A stretch of 64,000 nucleotides of DNA, taken from Patiriisocius sp047731265 (GTDB taxonomy: Bacteria; Bacteroidota; Bacteroidia; Flavobacteriales; Flavobacteriaceae). Position 1 is the stretch's first letter; every line of letters begins with the position of its first letter. The notes under the pieces were generated by a model. The model did no database searches. It saw only the letters and a program-made list of their open reading frames with translations, and had not been told where the DNA came from. The stretch lies in the NCBI RefSeq assembly GCF_047731265.1, contig NZ_CP159835.1, forward strand, positions 3,410,001 to 3,474,000. The letters are read 5' to 3'. Below, piece after piece: positions 18,202 through 27,323 of this stretch. A program made the position numbers and the translations under genes.

Positions 18202-18849
18202 ATGGATGAATTAGAATTATTAAAAGCAAAATGGCAAGAGCGAGAACAAGAACTCCCCACTCTTTCCTACACAGATATTTACAAGATGTTGCTCAAAAAA
18301 TCATCATCTATTGTAAAATGGATTTTCGTAATAAGTATTGCAGAAATATTGTTTTGGGTGGTCTTAGGTTTACTAATGCCAGATAACAGTAAGGAGTTAT
18401 TAGAAAATATTGGGCTTCAAAAGACGCTTAATATTACCTATGTAGCGCATTATGTAATCATTCTATTTTTTATAGTGCTATTTTATCTAAACTGGCGAAA
18501 TATAAAAGTAACCGACACTGTTAAATCACTGATGAAGAGTATTTTAAACACTCGAAGAACTGTTAAATACTTTGTTGTTTACAATGTTTTTGGTACCGTA
18601 ATACTATTTGTTTTTATAAACATATATTTCTATACAAAACAAACAGAGTTATACTCGCTACTTTCTAAAGACGACGCATCATACGCAGCGATACCTCAAG
18701 AAAACTTCATGAATATTTTCTTTATCTCACAGTTAATAGCAGGGGTATTATTTATTGGCTTTGTATTGGTTCTTTATAGAATTATCTACGGAATCTTATT
18801 AAAGAGATTAAAAGGAAATTACGACGAACTAGAACGGATTGAAGTATAA
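18202..18849 (+). CDS. Membrane protein, probable partner of the ECF sigma factor
   Basis: 215 residues: a soluble N-terminal part of about 40 residues (MDELELLKAKWQEREQELP) followed by four membrane helices near residues 38-58, 79-98, 122-142 and 168-195. It starts 4 bp after the sigma-factor gene, so the two are almost certainly co-transcribed. The position and a short cytoplasmic N-terminus before membrane helices suggest an anti-sigma role, but no zinc-finger anti-sigma motif (HxxxCxxC) is present. The role is inferred from context only. Confidence 0.7.
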   Translation: MDELELLKAKWQEREQELPTLSYTDIYKMLLKKSSSIVKWIFVISIAEILFWVVLGLLMPDNSKELLENIGLQKTLNITYVAHYVIILFFIVLFYLNWRNIKVTDTVKSLMKSILNTRRTVKYFVVYNVFGTVILFVFINIYFYTKQTELYSLLSKDDASYAAIPQENFMNIFFISQLIAGVLFIGFVLVLYRIIYGILLKRLKGNYDELERIEV

Positions 18850-18879
18850 ATCCACTGTTTACTTAAATTTTAAATAATC

Positions 18880-19995
18880 TTAGTTACGTTTAATCAATCC
18901 CGAACAAATCTTCAGTCTGATGATTTTTTTAACAGATTCATAGACTTGTGTTTTATAAGCTTCACTAGCTTGCATTTCTTGTAAAACCGAAGCAATTGTT
19001 TTGGTTTCATCAATGGGCATCAACAACATATCATTCCCTGCTTTTGAAGCAATTAAAGGAGCGTTATCAATAATTGTAACCGCTTTCATTATATTCAACG
19101 CATCTGTAATTACAAGGCCTTTAAAACCTAATTCTTCTTTTAATAAGCCCGTAACTATATTTTTGGAACAACTTGCAGGCAAATCACCTGTATTGTATTT
19201 TGGATTGTTCCGTATTGTAATATGCGCCATCATGATAGAAATTACGCCAGCCTCTATTAAAGGTGGATACATCGCTACTTCTTGCAAAGGTCCATCAATG
19301 TAAACACTCTTTTTATGGGTATCTCCTGTTACCAAACCATGTCCTGGAAAGTGTTTTGCAGTTGCAATGATTCCTTGACGCTGCGATGTTTCAATAAATT
19401 GAATACTAAGGGCAATTACATTTGCTTTATCGTTGCCAAAGCTTCGGTTTTTAATGGCTTCGTTTTCGGGGCTAATATCTACAACAGGCGCAAAATTTTG
19501 ATGAAACCCTATCTCGCTTATTTCAGTATTAATAATGGTTGCTATAGAATCTGCTTGAGCAGTTGTTTTAATATCAATGGTATTCATCATTGGCTTCGTG
19601 CCTTGTAATCTTCCGTTAAAAAGACTTGGCTCCGCATCAATCGAAAACAATAAAGGCAGCTGATTTTGAGCAACAGCTATTGCATTCAAACTATCAATCA
19701 TTCCCTTGTGGCTTTCCTTCGTACCCTTCAAGAAAACTACCCCACCAATTTTATTTTCCTGCGCTAATTTTAAAACAACAGCTTCAGGCTTCCCTAACTC
19801 TCCTGCAGATGTTACCACCATTTGAGCCACACGAGTGGTATCGTTCATAGCATAAAAAACTTGATCTACCTGGTGCTCTAGTATCGGATTGTATTTATAG
19901 AAATTTTCTAATGAAAATGAAGGAGACTGCGCAAAGGTTGAATTGAAACTTGCAAGGACAACAAATAGTCCACAGGTATATTTTAATAAATTCAT
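18880..19995 (-). CDS. Glycoside hydrolase family 3, beta-N-acetylhexosaminidase-like
   Basis: 371 residues with a cleavable signal peptide ending near TFA-Q (residue 22). A single GH3 TIM-barrel domain fills the rest. KHFPGHGLVTGDTHKKS matches the NagZ His-loop, and GFKGLVITDALNIM holds the expected nucleophile Asp. PLLFSIDAEPSLFNGRL is the substrate-binding loop typical of GH3. NagZ recycles peptidoglycan in the cytoplasm; this one is exported, so it may trim muropeptides or other hexosaminides in the periplasm. It is monocistronic. The 371-residue length lacks the second GH3 domain seen in beta-glucosidases. Confidence 0.88.
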   Translation of the reverse strand: MNLLKYTCGLFVVLASFNSTFAQSPSFSLENFYKYNPILEHQVDQVFYAMNDTTRVAQMVVTSAGELGKPEAVVLKLAQENKIGGVVFLKGTKESHKGMIDSLNAIAVAQNQLPLLFSIDAEPSLFNGRLQGTKPMMNTIDIKTTAQADSIATIINTEISEIGFHQNFAPVVDISPENEAIKNRSFGNDKANVIALSIQFIETSQRQGIIATAKHFPGHGLVTGDTHKKSVYIDGPLQEVAMYPPLIEAGVISIMMAHITIRNNPKYNTGDLPASCSKNIVTGLLKEELGFKGLVITDALNIMKAVTIIDNAPLIASKAGNDMLLMPIDETKTIASVLQEMQASEAYKTQVYESVKKIIRLKICSGLIKRN

Positions 19996-20066
19996 TTTTT
20001 AGATTTTAAAGAAGTCTGTTTTTGAAAATGCACAAGCTTCTTTCCTAAATTTAGATCAAAGAGAGT

Positions 20067-20870
20067 CTAATAACTCCATTTTCGCTTATTATTCAAATCT
20101 TCTTCGCCCTTTATTTCTTCTTCAGGGATTACTTTAAGGAAAGATGGGTGTTGTTCAATAGCATATTCCAGTTTTTCAACAAGATCTTTCACATTAACGT
20201 TATCGTAATCTATTTCCAGAGGTTCTTTAATTTCCATAGATTGGAGAATCCCCTTCTTTTTAACACGTAAACCCTTGCGGTCAAAAGAGCGTCTAAAGCC
20301 ATCGATTACAATAGGTACAACAATAGGTTTGTTTGTTTTAATTAAATGGGCAGTACCGCGACGTATAGGTTTCCAAGGTCTTGTAGTCCCTTGCGGAAAT
20401 GTAATCACCCAACCATCATCAAGTGCCTTAGCAATGCTACTTACATCACTCATTTTAACTTGTCGTTGTACGTCTTTTCCTTCTGCACGCCAAGTTCTTT
20501 CTATACTAACAGATCCTGCATAAGCAAGAACTTTTGGCAACAAACCAGATTGCATGGTTTCTTTGGCAGCAACAAAATACAGGTTGAGTTTGGGGTTCCA
20601 GAGATAGCCTATATTCTTAATATTGTCATCACGACCGCTCAAACTCGCATTAAAAACGTGAAACATTGCTACTACGTCTGCAAAATAAGTTTGGTGGTTA
20701 GAAACAAAAAGCACATTAGTGTCTGGCAAGTTGCGAAGTATTTCACTGCCTTCAATTTCAAGTTTATTAAACCCTTTATATCTGCGATGTGTTAATGCGC
20801 CAAAAACACGTATTAACCAAAGTTTAAAAAATAATATATGTCCAAAAGGATTGCGTTTAAAAAGCCCCAT
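20067..20870 (-). CDS. PlsC-type 1-acyl-sn-glycerol-3-phosphate acyltransferase
   Basis: 267 residues of the lysophospholipid acyltransferase fold. Block I reads SNHQTYFADVV, with His and Asp separated by five residues where the canonical motif has four. Block III reads FPQGTTRPWKP, with Gln in place of the usual Glu of FPEG. Block IV is PIVVPIVIDGF. The acceptor is probably lysophosphatidate or an ornithine-type lyso-lipid; the altered motifs leave this open. It is preceded by a TATCTTTG promoter element 58 bp upstream and lies after the Nudix gene on the same strand. Confidence 0.83.
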   Translation of the reverse strand: MGLFKRNPFGHILFFKLWLIRVFGALTHRRYKGFNKLEIEGSEILRNLPDTNVLFVSNHQTYFADVVAMFHVFNASLSGRDDNIKNIGYLWNPKLNLYFVAAKETMQSGLLPKVLAYAGSVSIERTWRAEGKDVQRQVKMSDVSSIAKALDDGWVITFPQGTTRPWKPIRRGTAHLIKTNKPIVVPIVIDGFRRSFDRKGLRVKKKGILQSMEIKEPLEIDYDNVNVKDLVEKLEYAIEQHPSFLKVIPEEEIKGEEDLNNKRKWSY

Positions 20871-20927
20871 ACACTCAGCATCTATTTTTTAATGCTCCAC
20901 TATACTTTTTAGAACAGAACAAGATTA

Positions 20928-20935
20928 CAAAGATA
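20928..20935 (-). promoter_or_regulatory. Candidate -7 element of the acyltransferase gene
   Basis: The minus strand reads TATCTTTG, an exact TAnnTTTG match, between the Nudix stop (20949) and the acyltransferase start (20870). No TTG was found at the expected spacing. Confidence 0.4.
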
Positions 20936-20948
20936 CATAAATATCGGA

Positions 20949-21590
20949 TTATAACAGGTCTTTGATTAACTCTCGTACTTCACTTAACATCATTGCTGTA
21001 GCTCCCCAAACTACATGATTATTTAAAATAAATGCAGGCACTTCAATATCAGTCGCGTAAGAAGTTGTTATCGTTTTTGTTGTCAATACACTATCATCCA
21101 TAAAATGATGTAGTGGCACTTCAATTAGTGCTTCTACTTCTTCATCCTGCTTTATGAAATTTTGGGTTTTTGTAGAAACTCCAATAAAAGGCTGCACAAA
21201 AAAGTTGCTGGGAGGAATGTATATTTCAGTTAACTTTTTTAAAACCTGAATCTCATTTTGTAAAACCCCTACCTCTTCTTCTGTCTCACGCAAAGCAGTT
21301 TCTTGTATTGTTGCATCTTCAGGTTCTGCTTTTCCGCCCGGAAAACCCACTTGCCCACTATGCACTCCTTTGTAGGTTTTGCGAAGGATGAGCAGTAAAT
21401 TGGTCTCGTTATTTGCGTCAGGATAAAACAGAGCCATTACGGCTGCACGTCTAGCCGTATTCTTATTTCTAGCACTATCGGTAAGTTCTTTCAGTCGTTC
21501 GACAGGTGCCATTTTATGATGCGAAACTTCGCCGGGAAGACTCAAATTTGCTATTTTTACAATCTTATTTTCAAACTCCTTAAATGTCAT
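20949..21590 (-). CDS. Nudix hydrolase, CoA pyrophosphatase-like
   Basis: 213 residues. The Nudix box is GGKAEPEDATIQETALRETE followed by EEVG, containing the REtEEEVG metal-binding core. The upstream phrase HSGQVGFPGGK is the signature of the NudL/CoAse subgroup that splits CoA into 3',5'-ADP and phosphopantetheine. The gene starts with ATG at 21590-21588; this start overlaps by 7 bp the divergent start of the cyclophilin gene at 21584. Confidence 0.88.
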   Translation of the reverse strand: MTFKEFENKIVKIANLSLPGEVSHHKMAPVERLKELTDSARNKNTARRAAVMALFYPDANNETNLLLILRKTYKGVHSGQVGFPGGKAEPEDATIQETALRETEEEVGVLQNEIQVLKKLTEIYIPPSNFFVQPFIGVSTKTQNFIKQDEEVEALIEVPLHHFMDDSVLTTKTITTSYATDIEVPAFILNNHVVWGATAMMLSEVRELIKDLL

Positions 21591-22327
21591 ATTCCATAAA
21601 ATTAATAGCCACTATTTGCTGCGGTTTCCTATTCATTTTGAGCTGTAAAGATACAAAAAAGAACACTTTAAAAAGTACTTTGGAAACGGAACAACCTCAG
21701 AATAATAGTACTGCTAACGTTAAAAATTTAAAAGAAAATGGAAGAGAAAGACTAAAAGACACCACTAAAATATTTCCAAAAATAACAGATAAAAACGTAG
21801 TAGCCTTCTTAACCAATTACGGAGAAGAACATCCTGAAACCAGAGCAAAAATAACCACTCGCCTTGGCGAAATAGAAATTGAATTGTTTGAAGACACTCC
21901 TTTACATCGAGCCAATTTTGTGTATTTGGCAAAACGAAAATATTTTGATGACACTTTTTTTCATCGGGTAACACCAAAGTTTATAATTCAAGGAGGAACC
22001 AGTGATAATAGTTCAACACAAGAAAACAGAGCCGCCATTGGAAATCGCTACCGCATCCCTTCCGAAACAAAAAATGGCCGTAAACATTTATATGGCACCA
22101 TAAGCGGCGCTAAATACTACCGCGAAAATGAAGACAACAAAAGTGAGCCTTTTGAATTTTTTATTTTCTTAGGGCAACCCATTTCAAAAAAGCATCTAGA
22201 TGGCAAGTATACCGTCTATGGAAGAGTAACTAAAGGTATGGATATCGTAGAAAAGATTTCAGAGGTAGAAAAAGACAAAGCAGAATGGCCATTGGTTAAT
22301 GTGACAATAACCGTGGAGGTATTTTAA
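21584..22327 (+). CDS. Cyclophilin-type peptidyl-prolyl isomerase, lipoprotein
   Basis: 247 residues. The first 21 form a lipoprotein signal (ICCGFLFILSC, lipid on Cys21), then a linker of about 60 residues, then a cyclophilin domain with LGEIEIELFEDTPLHRANFV, FFHRVTPKFIIQGG and a C-terminal MDIVEKISEVE. It should catalyse proline isomerisation in periplasmic or surface-exposed protein folding. Its ATG at 21584 lies inside the start region of the opposite Nudix gene, so the two genes overlap head to head by 7 bp. Confidence 0.88.
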   Translation: MSYSIKLIATICCGFLFILSCKDTKKNTLKSTLETEQPQNNSTANVKNLKENGRERLKDTTKIFPKITDKNVVAFLTNYGEEHPETRAKITTRLGEIEIELFEDTPLHRANFVYLAKRKYFDDTFFHRVTPKFIIQGGTSDNSSTQENRAAIGNRYRIPSETKNGRKHLYGTISGAKYYRENEDNKSEPFEFFIFLGQPISKKHLDGKYTVYGRVTKGMDIVEKISEVEKDKAEWPLVNVTITVEVF

Positions 22328-22561
22328 AAGTCTTGCTAGAAAAGTATTTGATTCATCCTAAATAAAGGCTGCCTAATTCTTAATAGTCCTGTGCTTTTTA
22401 ATCTTCTTCATAGGTTGATTTTTGATAAAATTCTACCCATAATTATAGCGTAAATTCGCTAAGGAAATTCAGCTTTCAGATACTATTGATGGACGCTATT
22501 AATTAACAAAACCTAAGTTATTGAAACTCCTTTTTTAATATTGTTCATTCCATAAAATAAA

Positions 22562-22596
22562 GAAAGCCATTTTACAAAAAATGTGAAATAGCTTTC
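22562..22596 (-). terminator. Rho-independent-type terminator of the efflux operon
   Basis: GAAAGC-c-ATTT (22562-22572) pairs with AAAT-a-GCTTTC (22586-22596). It lies just after the stop of the outer-membrane efflux gene and is followed, read on the minus strand, by a T-rich stretch. Confidence 0.6.
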
Positions 22597-22616
22597 AATT
22601 ATTAGGCTATCTTCAA

Positions 22617-24059
22617 TCAATTCCAACCGCCACCCAAGGTTTGATAAATCTTTATATTCGCTAAAAACTGATCTTTTTTAGTTTCAATAATTTCAATTTT
22701 AGAATCTAAAGCTTCTCTTTGAGTGAGTAAAACTTCTGTGTATTCTGCTCTTGCAGATTTAAAAAGCCTAATAGAAAGGGCTATAGATTCAGTTAACGCG
22801 TTTACTTGCTGTTCTTTCAACTTATAATTTTCTTTTAAATTATTAATATTAGATAGCTCATTAGCCACTTCTATATAAGCATTTAAAATAGCCTTTTCAT
22901 ATGCAAAAATAGCTTGTAATTGTCTGCTATTTGCATTTTTATATGCTGCTTTAATGGCGTTTCTATTTATTAAAGGACTCACCACGTCACCAACTAGAGA
23001 ATATAAAAGCGACTCTGGTGTGCTCATTAAAAATTTTAGCTGAAACGCTTGTAAACCAACACCAGTATTAATCCCTATTGAAGGATAGAAATTAGCTTTT
23101 GCGACTTTAACATCTAACTTAGAAGCTTCTAACTCATACTCAGCACGTCTAATATCTGGACGATTAGCTAAAAGTTGAGACGGAATACCTGCATGAACAA
23201 AATCAATAGGTGTCTCTAGAAAATTCCCTGAATCTCTATCAATAGTTTCTGGATAACGACCTAAGAGGAGGTTGATTTTATTTTCAGTTTCAACGATACT
23301 TTGTTGAATAGCAAATTTATTACTCTGATTTTTATAAACTTCAGCTTCAAAACGTCTGACCGCTAATTGTGTTGCTCTTGCTGCTTGCTTTTGAAGTTTC
23401 ACCATTTTTAACGCATTCTGTTGAATTTCTAAATTCTGCTCAATTATGATTAACTGATTATCTAAAGCCAAGAGTTCATAATAGGAATTGGCAATTTCCG
23501 ATACTAAGTTCGTAACCATAAAATTCTTACCCTCGATGGTACTCAAATATTCTAAAACTGCGGCTTTTTTACCATTGCGAAGTTTTTTCCAAATATCCAA
23601 TTCCCAAGATGCAGAAAGACCCACTGAAAAATCAGCTAACGGTTCAGGAAACTTCTGGTCTTCTCGAATGTTTAAATTCTGTTCTACCGCACCGTTTCTG
23701 GTATATTTTCCTACTTTTCCTACTTCAGAACCAGCATAAACATTTACAAAAGGTAGGTACTCTCCTTTTCTCACTTGAATCTCATTATTTGCCATCGCTA
23801 TTTGCTGCAGCATAATATTTAGCTCTTGATTATTTGTTATTGCTGTATTAATTAACGCGACTAATTTTGAGTCTAAAAAGAATTTTTTCCATTGCACAGT
23901 TGCTGTATTGAGCGTGTCTCTTAATTCATTTTTATAGTTCTCAGGAACCGTTTTGTTTTCTTCTCTAATGGCGTTTTGAGTAGGCACACAAGAGTAGAAA
24001 GACAATAACGCAAGGACCCCTATTAAAATCGATGTTGTGTTTTTTATTTTATTATTCAT
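22617..24059 (-). CDS. Outer-membrane efflux lipoprotein of the TolC/NodT family
   Basis: 480 residues when started at ATG 24059 (MNNKIKNTTS). A longer frame reaches 24119, but its first 20 codons lie inside the RND pump gene and have no signal character, whereas the shorter start gives a proper lipoprotein signal with lipobox LSFYSC. Two outer-membrane efflux repeats follow, with the NodT hallmarks ANNEIQVRKGEYLPFVNVY, SQLLANRPDIRRAEYELEA and AKANFYPSIGINTG. It forms the outer-membrane duct of a tripartite RND pump. It overlaps the pump gene stop by 8 bp. Confidence 0.93.
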   Translation of the reverse strand: MNNKIKNTTSILIGVLALLSFYSCVPTQNAIREENKTVPENYKNELRDTLNTATVQWKKFFLDSKLVALINTAITNNQELNIMLQQIAMANNEIQVRKGEYLPFVNVYAGSEVGKVGKYTRNGAVEQNLNIREDQKFPEPLADFSVGLSASWELDIWKKLRNGKKAAVLEYLSTIEGKNFMVTNLVSEIANSYYELLALDNQLIIIEQNLEIQQNALKMVKLQKQAARATQLAVRRFEAEVYKNQSNKFAIQQSIVETENKINLLLGRYPETIDRDSGNFLETPIDFVHAGIPSQLLANRPDIRRAEYELEASKLDVKVAKANFYPSIGINTGVGLQAFQLKFLMSTPESLLYSLVGDVVSPLINRNAIKAAYKNANSRQLQAIFAYEKAILNAYIEVANELSNINNLKENYKLKEQQVNALTESIALSIRLFKSARAEYTEVLLTQREALDSKIEIIETKKDQFLANIKIYQTLGGGWN

Positions 24060-27000
24060 CTTTTTTGTTTTTACGATTTTTTTTGAACAATTTTGATAGT
24101 TTGGTAATTGCTCCGGCATTTACTTTACTTTGATTTTTGCCTTCACTATTTCGCATAAACTCTTCTGAAATAGGCTCACTAGACTCCTCTTTAATAAGAC
24201 CTCTTCCTTTAGACATTGTAGCAAAAATGTAATACAAACCAGGAATAACTAAAACTCCAAATAGTGTTCCGACGAGCATACCCCCTAAAGAAGAACCTCC
24301 AATAGTTCTATTACCAATGGCACCTGCTCCAGAAGCTACAACTAATGGGATTAATCCTGCAATAAAGGCAAAAGACGTCATTAAAATTGGTCTAAATCTG
24401 GCTCTAGCACCTGCTATAGCTGACTCTAAAACCGTAGCGCCTTGCCGCTGCTTTTGTACCGCAAACTCTACAATTAATACGGCGTTTTTACCAAGTAACC
24501 CAACAAGCATAATGACCCCTATCTGAGCGTACACATCGTTAGCGAGCCCCATAGCTTTTAGCATGATAAACGAGCCAAAAATACCCACAGGTAAGGAAAA
24601 AATAACTGCAAAAGGTAAAAGGAAACTTTCGTATTGTGCCGCAAGAACAAAGTAGACAAATACCAGTACAATAATAAAAATGTATGTCGATTCATTGCCT
24701 CTTCTTGCTTCATCATAACTTAAACCCTCCCAAGCAATATCATAACCTTTTGGTAATTCTTTAACAGCTACTTCCTTAATCGCTTTAATTGCTTCGTCAC
24801 TTGTAAAACCAGGTGCAGGTAATCCTCTTATAGATGCAGAATTATACAAATTATAACGTGTAATTTCATTAGGACCTAACTTTTTTTCAATGCTCATAAA
24901 AGCAGAATACGGAACCATTTCTCCTTCTTCATTTTTTACAAAAAGTTTTTCGAGATCGCTTGGTAAGCGTCTGTATTCTGGCGCAGCTTGTGTGTACACT
25001 TTAAAAAACCTACCAAAACGAATAAAACCTTGCTCGTAAGTACTACCAATCAAAATGTTTAGGTTTTCCATTGCATTACCAATAGTTACGCCTTTTTGCA
25101 TTGCCCTTTTATTGTCTATTTTCAGCTCATATTGGGGATAATTAGCAGAAAAAAAGGTAAATAAGCCAGTAAGCTCTTTACGTTTAGACAAGGCGTCCAT
25201 AAACTCATTGTTTATCTCTTCAAAATGATGATAATCTGTGGAGTTGGTCTTGTCCAATAAACGCATTGCAAACCCACCAGAAGACCCAAAACCAGGTACA
25301 GCAGGTGGCTCAAAATATTCTATCACTGCTCCTAAATCTTTCGTTTCTAGCTCTAGTTCTTCCATTATTTCATGAACAGAGTGATCGCGTTCTGACCAAG
25401 GTTTAAGATTAATCAAACAGGTTCCTGCATTAGAGCCTCTGCCTTCTGTCATAATTTCATAACCCGCTAAAGAGGACACAGATGCTACACCTTCTGTTTC
25501 TTTACATATTTTCTGAAGTTTTCTAGCTACTTCATTGGTGCGTTCTAAAGTTGCACCGGGTGGTGTTTGTATTATGGCATAGATCATTCCTTGATCTTCA
25601 TTAGGAATAAAACCGGCAGGCAGTACTTGGTTTGTAAAGAATATACCGGCACAGAATGCAGCTAATATTCCAAAGGTCACAAGTCTTCTGGCTACAATTT
25701 TGTTTAATATTTTCACATAGCTACATGTTAGTCTCTCAAAGCCTTTATTAAACCAGTCTATAAATCTGTCTAATGGAGAAGTTCTTTTCTTACCATGATT
25801 ATTCTTTAATAACATGGCGCAAAGAACAGGGGTTAAAGTTAATGCTACAATTGCCGAAATAATAATGGCACCAGCCATCGTAATTGAAAATTGACGATAG
25901 AATACACCTACTGGACCTGTCATAAAGGAAATAGGAATAAAGACTGAAACCATCACCAATGTAATAGCCACAATAGCACCCCCAATTTCGCCTAGCACTT
26001 CATATGATGCTTTATAAGGCGTGAGATGTTCTTCATGCATTTTTACATGGACAGCTTCAACCACTACAATAGCGTTGTCAACGACAATACCAATAGCGAG
26101 CACTAATGCAAATAATGTAATTAGGTTAATAGACAGGCCAAACATTTGCATAACGAAGAATGCACCAATCAACGAAACAGGAACAGCTATGATAGGAATT
26201 AACGTAGAACGCCAATCTCCCAAAAACAAAAACACAACAATAGCGACCAAAATAAAAGCATCTCTAAGTGTATGCAGAACCTGCTCAATAGATGCATTTA
26301 GGAAGTTAGAAACGTCATAGCTAATTTGAAAATCAACAGCTGGAGGTAAATCTACTTCTAACTCGGCTAGCTTTTCTTTTACAGCATCAATTACATCGCT
26401 CCCATTACTGCCAAATGTTTGCTTCAAAACAATAGAGGCAGAAGGTTTACCATCTAGATTAGAATAGATGTCAAAAAACTCACTCCCTAGTTTTACATCA
26501 GCAATGTCAGAAAGCTTTACGATTTCGCCTTCTTTATTAGCCTTGATAATGATCTCGTCGTATTGTTCAGGTTTGTTATATCTGTTTTGATAGGTCAAGA
26601 CATATTCTAACGATTGAGCAGTTTGCCCAGAACTTCTACCCAAACGTCCTGGTCTGGCAAGAATGCTTTGGTCTTTCATGGCCTCTAAAACTTCTTCAGC
26701 AGAAATATTATAAGCACGCATTCTGTCTGGTTTTAACCACACGCGCATGGCATACTTTCTACTTCCTAAGATTTGAGCACTGGCAATACCATTAATACGT
26801 TGAATCTCTGGGATTATTTTTGTGTATGCATAATTGTATAGAAACTTTTCGTCGTTGTTTTTATCTGTACTAGAAAGGTTGACATACATTAGCATACTAG
26901 GTTGAACTGGTGTAATAATAACACCTTCGCGTTGCACTAATTCTGGTAATAAAGGTATTACTTGATCTACTCTGGTTTTCACCCTAACTACGGCTTCATT

Positions 27001-27300
27001 TGGATCTGTTCCTGGTTCAAAAATGACACGCAATGTACCTTCACCAGCACTCGTGGCATCAGATGCTATATAACGCATATCTTGAACTCCATTAATAGCG
27101 GTCTCTAGTGGGATAAGTGTCGAGTTTACCAATACATCTGCACTAGATCCTGGATACGCTATAAAGATATTTACAGTAGTAGGTGCAATTTGAGGAAATT
27201 GAGAGATAGGTAATTGCTTTATCGCAAGACCCCCTATAAATAAAATCATAACCGAAATGACAATAGCCAAGACAGGTCTTTTTATAAATTGTTTAAACAT
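24052..27300 (-). CDS. RND multidrug efflux pump, HAE1 (AcrB/MexB) family
   Basis: 1082 residues, the normal HAE1 size, with 12 membrane helices in two halves. The N-terminus MFKQFIKRPVLAIVISVMIL, TM4 with the proton-relay Asp pair (LAIGIVVDNAIVVVEAV), FMTGPVGVFYRQF and GKNAVLIVEFAV in the second half are all classical. It exports drugs or other amphiphiles across the envelope using proton motive force, with the adaptor and duct encoded on either side. A charged C-terminal tail of about 45 residues is Lys-rich. The gap to the adaptor gene is 23 bp. Confidence 0.96.
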   Translation of the reverse strand: MFKQFIKRPVLAIVISVMILFIGGLAIKQLPISQFPQIAPTTVNIFIAYPGSSADVLVNSTLIPLETAINGVQDMRYIASDATSAGEGTLRVIFEPGTDPNEAVVRVKTRVDQVIPLLPELVQREGVIITPVQPSMLMYVNLSSTDKNNDEKFLYNYAYTKIIPEIQRINGIASAQILGSRKYAMRVWLKPDRMRAYNISAEEVLEAMKDQSILARPGRLGRSSGQTAQSLEYVLTYQNRYNKPEQYDEIIIKANKEGEIVKLSDIADVKLGSEFFDIYSNLDGKPSASIVLKQTFGSNGSDVIDAVKEKLAELEVDLPPAVDFQISYDVSNFLNASIEQVLHTLRDAFILVAIVVFLFLGDWRSTLIPIIAVPVSLIGAFFVMQMFGLSINLITLFALVLAIGIVVDNAIVVVEAVHVKMHEEHLTPYKASYEVLGEIGGAIVAITLVMVSVFIPISFMTGPVGVFYRQFSITMAGAIIISAIVALTLTPVLCAMLLKNNHGKKRTSPLDRFIDWFNKGFERLTCSYVKILNKIVARRLVTFGILAAFCAGIFFTNQVLPAGFIPNEDQGMIYAIIQTPPGATLERTNEVARKLQKICKETEGVASVSSLAGYEIMTEGRGSNAGTCLINLKPWSERDHSVHEIMEELELETKDLGAVIEYFEPPAVPGFGSSGGFAMRLLDKTNSTDYHHFEEINNEFMDALSKRKELTGLFTFFSANYPQYELKIDNKRAMQKGVTIGNAMENLNILIGSTYEQGFIRFGRFFKVYTQAAPEYRRLPSDLEKLFVKNEEGEMVPYSAFMSIEKKLGPNEITRYNLYNSASIRGLPAPGFTSDEAIKAIKEVAVKELPKGYDIAWEGLSYDEARRGNESTYIFIIVLVFVYFVLAAQYESFLLPFAVIFSLPVGIFGSFIMLKAMGLANDVYAQIGVIMLVGLLGKNAVLIVEFAVQKQRQGATVLESAIAGARARFRPILMTSFAFIAGLIPLVVASGAGAIGNRTIGGSSLGGMLVGTLFGVLVIPGLYYIFATMSKGRGLIKEESSEPISEEFMRNSEGKNQSKVNAGAITKLSKLFKKNRKNKKDE

Positions 27301-27323
27301 GATGTGTGTAGATTAAATATGGA

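Noticed and set aside
20346..20795. 149-residue open frame opposite the acyltransferase gene
   Set aside because: It is antisense to a clearly conserved PlsC-type gene, and its Cys-, His- and Ser-rich sequence has no fold pattern.
24060..24119. 20-codon N-terminal extension of the outer-membrane efflux protein
   Set aside because: It lies within the RND gene and would put a hydrophilic stretch before a clear lipoprotein signal; ATG 24059 is preferred.
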